64,000 nucleotides of DNA from Salinimicrobium terrae DSM 17865 (GTDB lineage: Bacteria > Bacteroidota > Bacteroidia > Flavobacteriales > Flavobacteriaceae): NCBI RefSeq assembly GCF_000424665.1, contig NZ_AUKI01000024.1, forward strand, positions 1 to 64,000. Reading direction: 5' to 3'. Below the pieces are notes generated by a model. The model saw only the letters and a list, made by a program, of their open reading frames with translations, ran no database searches and was not told the DNA's origin. Below are positions 60,116 to 64,000 of the stretch, piece by piece. Every line of letters begins with the position of its first letter. Position 1 is the stretch's first letter. The position numbers and the translations under genes were made by a program.

Positions 60116-62608
60116 CTATTTAGTGTAATTCGTAATTTCGCTGTTGTCTACAAAGAAAATGGAGTTTGTAAAAAGGAGTTTTCCATTCTGCCAAAAAGCA
60201 CGGAATAAGGGATTGTCAACCAAATAAATAATGCTTCCCTCTCCCACTGGCTCTACTCCAAAAGTGAGGGAATTTTTGATATTTTCCTTAGCCCTGTTGC
60301 CTACAAATCCTGCAACAATGTTAGGAGTATCCTGAAGATATCCTACATTATAACCATCACTTAAAAGACTGTAGCTGTTATTGCTAAGCTTAAGGCTGAG
60401 GTAGGTATTGTCATACCCGAAAGCCATTGGATGGGTCTCATCCATTTGGGTTTCAATAATACTTCCCGTAATGAGATCTTGTATATTTTCTCTTTCACTT
60501 TGAGCATATGGAACGAGGTTCGGTTTGGAAATACTATCCTTTTTCTTTTTCTCATTCAGTTTAATGTCGAATCCGTCTTTTCCTGCAAAAGTTTGGATGG
60601 CGCTGCCAATGGCGATTACCTTGCCACCTCCTTTGATCCAGGTAGTGAGTCGGTCCAGGCCTTCCTCATCAAAGAGATCTGAATTATTTCCTGCAGGCAA
60701 AATAATAACCTCCAGTTTTGAAAGATCGATCCTGTTAAAATAACGGGTGTCTAATGAAGTAACAGGATAATTAAGGTCCTGTTCAAAAAAGTACCACAGC
60801 TCTCCATAGTTAAGGGAAGAAGTCTCTTCACCTCTTATTAAACCTATCCTTGGCGCGTTTATGATCTTAACCTGCGAAGATCCAATATCGGGCCCTGAAG
60901 TTGAAAAACCGGTTGTAGTTGCAGAAAGTTCTCTTTGATAATCATTTGCAAAACTAATTAGCTTCTCATCAAAATTTTCAATTTCTTTGTTATCGTTCCT
61001 GGTAATAATAAGGCTTCCGGGTGCAAATTTCTCTTCCGAAGTTCTCAAGGCTGTTTCAGTAAACCTTACCATGATTCCTTCCTGCAGAAGTGCTGAGAGG
61101 AACCGGGCATCTTTCATGCTATTCCACTCAGTGATATAAGCAGTGGCCATGGGAGAAACTTCATTTGTAAATTTAATTGCATCTGCCGAAGGTTGAGTCC
61201 TCACTGAGGAGGTAGTTGAAAGCGCCTCCAGGCCATAGGCGTACGGCAGGCTCCAGGCCGTAATGTCATAAGTAAGGGAATCGGCAAGCTTTGTCTCCGG
61301 TTCCATAAGTACCTTTACCATTTTTCCTTTAGGTTGTGCTGTACTTATTACAAGCGTATTTTCAGTTGCCTGAATGCTGCTGTTCTCCTTTTTTAGCGGA
61401 TCATAACCACGAATTTTTCCGGGTTGTGCCATGGAATAAGTGATCTCGTGACGATCCAGCAGCTCCTTCAGCAGGTCCAGTTTATCTTTGTGTCCTGATA
61501 GTACATAATTTTCCGCATCCCTTTTAGAATTATCGTAAAATCTGGCAAATTCAGAATTTAACCGCTCTACATTTTGAGCCGCAATTTCCACTGTAGAAAG
61601 TCCGGTAGTGTGGTGATGCTCCACCCGGTCGGGAAGCGTTAGTTCATAACCATGATCTGTTTGAATAGCGAGGCCTGCGTGACCTGCCTGTTCATAGGTC
61701 ATTCCAATTGCCCCCATAAAAGTGGGATAGGTGTCTCCATAGCTGGGGTAGAGGAGATCAAATCGCTCCTTAGTGAAATACAACCAGCCCTGTTCGTCAA
61801 AATATTTCGCATGATTCTTTCCTATTTCGGTCTGGAATTCCCTTTGAAAGGAGGTAATTACTTCATGTAGAGGCTCTGCTGCAGGGGCAAAATAATAAGG
61901 ATCATTCCTGCCCTGTTCATGGAAATCCACGTGAATGTGAGGTAGCCAGTCATTATAAATATCTAAGCGTTGACGGGTTTCTTTTTGTGTCGCCCAGGCC
62001 CAGTCCCGGTTGAGATCAAAAAGATAATGATTAGGTCTCCCGCCGGGCCAGGGTTCGTTGTGTTCCACTGCCATGGGTGAAGTGTTGGAAGGAGACGCTT
62101 TAACCTGCTTATACCAGTTCACATAGCGGTCACGACCATCGGGGTTAACATTAGGATCCATGATCACTACTACGTTTTCTAGCCATTCCTGTTTTTGAGT
62201 AATAAGCTCATAAAGGGTCTTCATAGCAGCCTCTGTACTGGAGGCTTCATTTCCATGTACATTATAACTTAACCAAATAATGCCTTTTTTGGCAGGTAAA
62301 GCCTCATCGCTTTGGATCACACCTGCATTTTGAAGGTGACTTTGCCGTATCTTCTCCAGGTTTTGTAGATTTTCTTCTGTAGAGATGATTGCATAAGTTA
62401 ACGGTCTTCCTTCATAAGTCTCTCCATATTTATGAAATTGTACCAGTTCTGAATTCTCAGCCACATGTTCAAAATAATCTACCACTTTATGGTGGCGGGT
62501 AAAATTTGTGCCCGGTGGATAACCTAAAAATTCTTCGGGAGATTGTTGAGCAAAAGTAAATTGGAAACTTACGAGCAGAGCTGTAAGTAAAGCCGGTAAT
62601 TTTTTCAT
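60116..62608 (-). CDS. exported M14-family zinc carboxypeptidase
   Basis: The 830-residue exported peptidase has signal peptide MKKLPALLTALLVSFQFTFA. The M14 zinc ligands are in NVHGNEASSTE (His and Glu) and HVDFHEQGRND. The substrate-binding arginine region is DPNVNPDGRDRYVNW. The C-terminal half has a glutamine-amidotransferase-like fold region (VIILPAGNNSDLFD). I chose the ATG at 62608 (MKKLPALL), which gives a clean signal peptide; an ATG at 62629 adds seven residues. It begins the M14-antiporter unit. Confidence 0.9.
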   Translation of the reverse strand: MKKLPALLTALLVSFQFTFAQQSPEEFLGYPPGTNFTRHHKVVDYFEHVAENSELVQFHKYGETYEGRPLTYAIISTEENLQNLEKIRQSHLQNAGVIQSDEALPAKKGIIWLSYNVHGNEASSTEAAMKTLYELITQKQEWLENVVVIMDPNVNPDGRDRYVNWYKQVKASPSNTSPMAVEHNEPWPGGRPNHYLFDLNRDWAWATQKETRQRLDIYNDWLPHIHVDFHEQGRNDPYYFAPAAEPLHEVITSFQREFQTEIGKNHAKYFDEQGWLYFTKERFDLLYPSYGDTYPTFMGAIGMTYEQAGHAGLAIQTDHGYELTLPDRVEHHHTTGLSTVEIAAQNVERLNSEFARFYDNSKRDAENYVLSGHKDKLDLLKELLDRHEITYSMAQPGKIRGYDPLKKENSSIQATENTLVISTAQPKGKMVKVLMEPETKLADSLTYDITAWSLPYAYGLEALSTTSSVRTQPSADAIKFTNEVSPMATAYITEWNSMKDARFLSALLQEGIMVRFTETALRTSEEKFAPGSLIITRNDNKEIENFDEKLISFANDYQRELSATTTGFSTSGPDIGSSQVKIINAPRIGLIRGEETSSLNYGELWYFFEQDLNYPVTSLDTRYFNRIDLSKLEVIILPAGNNSDLFDEEGLDRLTTWIKGGGKVIAIGSAIQTFAGKDGFDIKLNEKKKKDSISKPNLVPYAQSERENIQDLITGSIIETQMDETHPMAFGYDNTYLSLKLSNNSYSLLSDGYNVGYLQDTPNIVAGFVGNRAKENIKNSLTFGVEPVGEGSIIYLVDNPLFRAFWQNGKLLFTNSIFFVDNSEITNYTK

Positions 62609-62702
62609 AGAGGTAAACTTGCGTTTCAAATTAGCCCGTAAATATAAAACTTTATCGCTGTCAATATCTTTTTATTGATTTTACCACCAACGCTCTTAAT
62701 TG

Positions 62703-62710
62703 TATATTTG
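62703..62710 (+). promoter_or_regulatory. candidate -7 box for bshC
   Basis: TATATTTG fits TAnnTTTG 16 bp before the bshC ATG. The -33 box is not clear. Confidence 0.45.
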
Positions 62711-62725
62711 CGAAAATTCTTTTCA

Positions 62726-64000
62726 ATGCAGAAAAATTCTCTTTCGTATCGGGATACTAATTACTTTATCCCTTTAGTGACCGATTATCTGGATCAAAAA
62801 GAGAATGTAAAGCAGTTCTATGATCTTTTCCCCACTCTTGAGAACTTCGGAAAACAGATCGATTCCAAAAAAGAAAATTTCGACAGGAACGGCGGTAGCG
62901 AAAAACGTGCCGTCCTTGTAAAAATTCTGAAGGATCAACACAAAAGCCTTCATATTTCTAAAGCAACGACCGAAAATATTGATCTCTTAGAAAAAAAAAC
63001 CACATTCACTGTTACAACCGGCCATCAATTAAATCTTTTTACGGGACCACTTTATTTCCTTTACAAGATCGTAACAGCCATAAATCTTGCTGCCGACCTT
63101 AAAAAAGAGTATCCGGAATATAATTTTGTGCCGGTGTATTGGATGGCTACCGAGGATCATGATTTTGAGGAGATAAGTTTCTTTCACCTCCACGGAAAAA
63201 AATTTCAATGGAATCCGCCGAAATCTGAAAAAACCAGAGGCCCTGTGGGAGAATTACCGACCGAAGGTCTTCATGATGTTTTTAAACTTTTTTCTGCGGA
63301 AATAGGAAATTCCAGGTATGCGCAACAGCTGAAGGAATGGTTTCAAAAAGCTTATCTGGAGCACGATAATCTGGCCGATGCTACACGTTATATTGCTAAT
63401 GAGCTTTTTGGGGAACAGGGACTTGTGATACTTGACGCGCATCAACTTGATCTCAAGAAATTTTATATTCCATATTTAAAGGAGGAGCTTTTTGAGCAGA
63501 TTTCCTTTAAGACGGTTCAGAAAAAGACGGAAGCTTTAGAGAAAGAAGGCTATAACGTTCAGGTGAATCCGCGGGAGATCAATCTTTTCTACATGAAGGA
63601 AGGGCTTCGGGAGCGAATCATCGAAAAAGACGGTAAATTCTTTGTGCATGGGCAGGATATTTCCTGGACTAGAGAAGAACTACAGGAGTTGATTGAAAAA
63701 CATCCTGAAAGATTTAGTCCTAATGTACTTTTACGGCCGCTATATGAAGAGGTGATTCTGCCAAATCTTTGTTACATTGGAGGTGGTGGTGAAATTGCCT
63801 ACTGGTTCCAGCTTAAGGAGCTTTTTGAAAAAGCTGATGTAACTTTCCCAATACTTTTACTTCGGAATTCCGCCTTACTGCAAACTGAAAAACAGGACCA
63901 AAAAAGGAAAAAATTAAACATCTCTTTACCCGAGCTTTTTCTGAAATCTCACGAATTGATCAACAGGAAAGTCCGCCGAATCTCGAACATTGACATTAAC
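62726..64000 (+). CDS. bshC: bacillithiol biosynthesis enzyme BshC, N-terminal part
   Basis: BshC adds cysteine to GlcN-malate to complete bacillithiol, the low-molecular thiol used by many Bacteroidota and Firmicutes. The frame is open from ATG 62726 to the right edge (425 codons), so the C-terminal ~100 of the usual ~530 residues are missing. Family motifs include VTTGHQLNLFTGPLYFLYK (100s) and FVPVYWMATEDHDFEEI (the conserved WxATEDHD). YWFQLKE is seen near the end. It is divergent from the M14 gene with a 117-bp gap. Partner genes bshA and bshB are not in view. Confidence 0.95.
   Translation, partial: MQKNSLSYRDTNYFIPLVTDYLDQKENVKQFYDLFPTLENFGKQIDSKKENFDRNGGSEKRAVLVKILKDQHKSLHISKATTENIDLLEKKTTFTVTTGHQLNLFTGPLYFLYKIVTAINLAADLKKEYPEYNFVPVYWMATEDHDFEEISFFHLHGKKFQWNPPKSEKTRGPVGELPTEGLHDVFKLFSAEIGNSRYAQQLKEWFQKAYLEHDNLADATRYIANELFGEQGLVILDAHQLDLKKFYIPYLKEELFEQISFKTVQKKTEALEKEGYNVQVNPREINLFYMKEGLRERIIEKDGKFFVHGQDISWTREELQELIEKHPERFSPNVLLRPLYEEVILPNLCYIGGGGEIAYWFQLKELFEKADVTFPILLLRNSALLQTEKQDQKRKKLNISLPELFLKSHELINRKVRRISNIDIN

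Overview
The window looks like a chromosomal segment of a Bacteroidota member, most likely a marine-type flavobacterium (Flavobacteriaceae). The evidence is moderate AT-richness, few Shine-Dalgarno sites, -7 promoter boxes of the TAnnTTTG type, and typical gene content: class-specific malate:quinone oxidoreductase, DUF4369 and DUF4295 proteins, a CarboxypepD-plug TonB receptor, BshC, and the order cinA-rpmB-rpmG-DUF4295-ftsY. The species cannot be fixed from sequence alone.

Layout. 1-222 is the start of an IS3-type transposase gene that leaves the window. 394-34,990 is mostly housekeeping: prfC, idi-queD, tRNA-Thr, mqo, a secreted S1/P1 nuclease, a TPR hybrid sensor kinase, htpG, a TetR-like/ABC1-kinase pair, a secreted six-EF-hand protein, an S9 peptidase, a FabH-type synthase, a TonB-linked receptor, a Na+-solute symporter, recR, an acyltransferase E2, an exonuclease, an FAH-family enzyme, an Hpt protein, cinA, ribosomal genes, ftsY and an amidase. 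41,700-64,000 returns to such genes: a D-amino-acid-type aminotransferase, a P1 peptidase, rimO, class I aldolase, a complete phosphate uptake operon (OprP-type porin, pstSCAB, phoU), M16 and M14 peptidases, a Ca2+/Na+ exchanger and bshC (cut by the window end).

The unusual part is about 35,242-41,690, between the amidase/membrane-protein genes and the aminotransferase. It has the architecture of an integron gene-cassette array without an integrase in view. Five consecutive sites of 129-135 bp (one split by a 630-bp insertion) and a sixth half-site have attC-like folding arms. At each site the outer left box is complementary to the first bases of the cassette it closes, a covariation expected of attC sites and not of ordinary repeats. 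The cassettes carry a gene-poor segment with ~100-bp periodic motifs, a two-gene unit with a possible HEPN motif, a DUF2975/XRE pair, a membrane LytTR regulator plus CPBP protease, a VOC protein, and two tiny exported or membrane proteins (one frameshifted). The array appears to separate ftsY from rimO, which are often close neighbours in relatives.

Other points: a decayed ParE-type toxin-antitoxin pair after phoU, a candidate 11-bp-period Pho-type direct repeat before the porin, two orphan terminator-like hairpins in divergent intergenic regions, and several families of dispersed inverted or tandem repeats.
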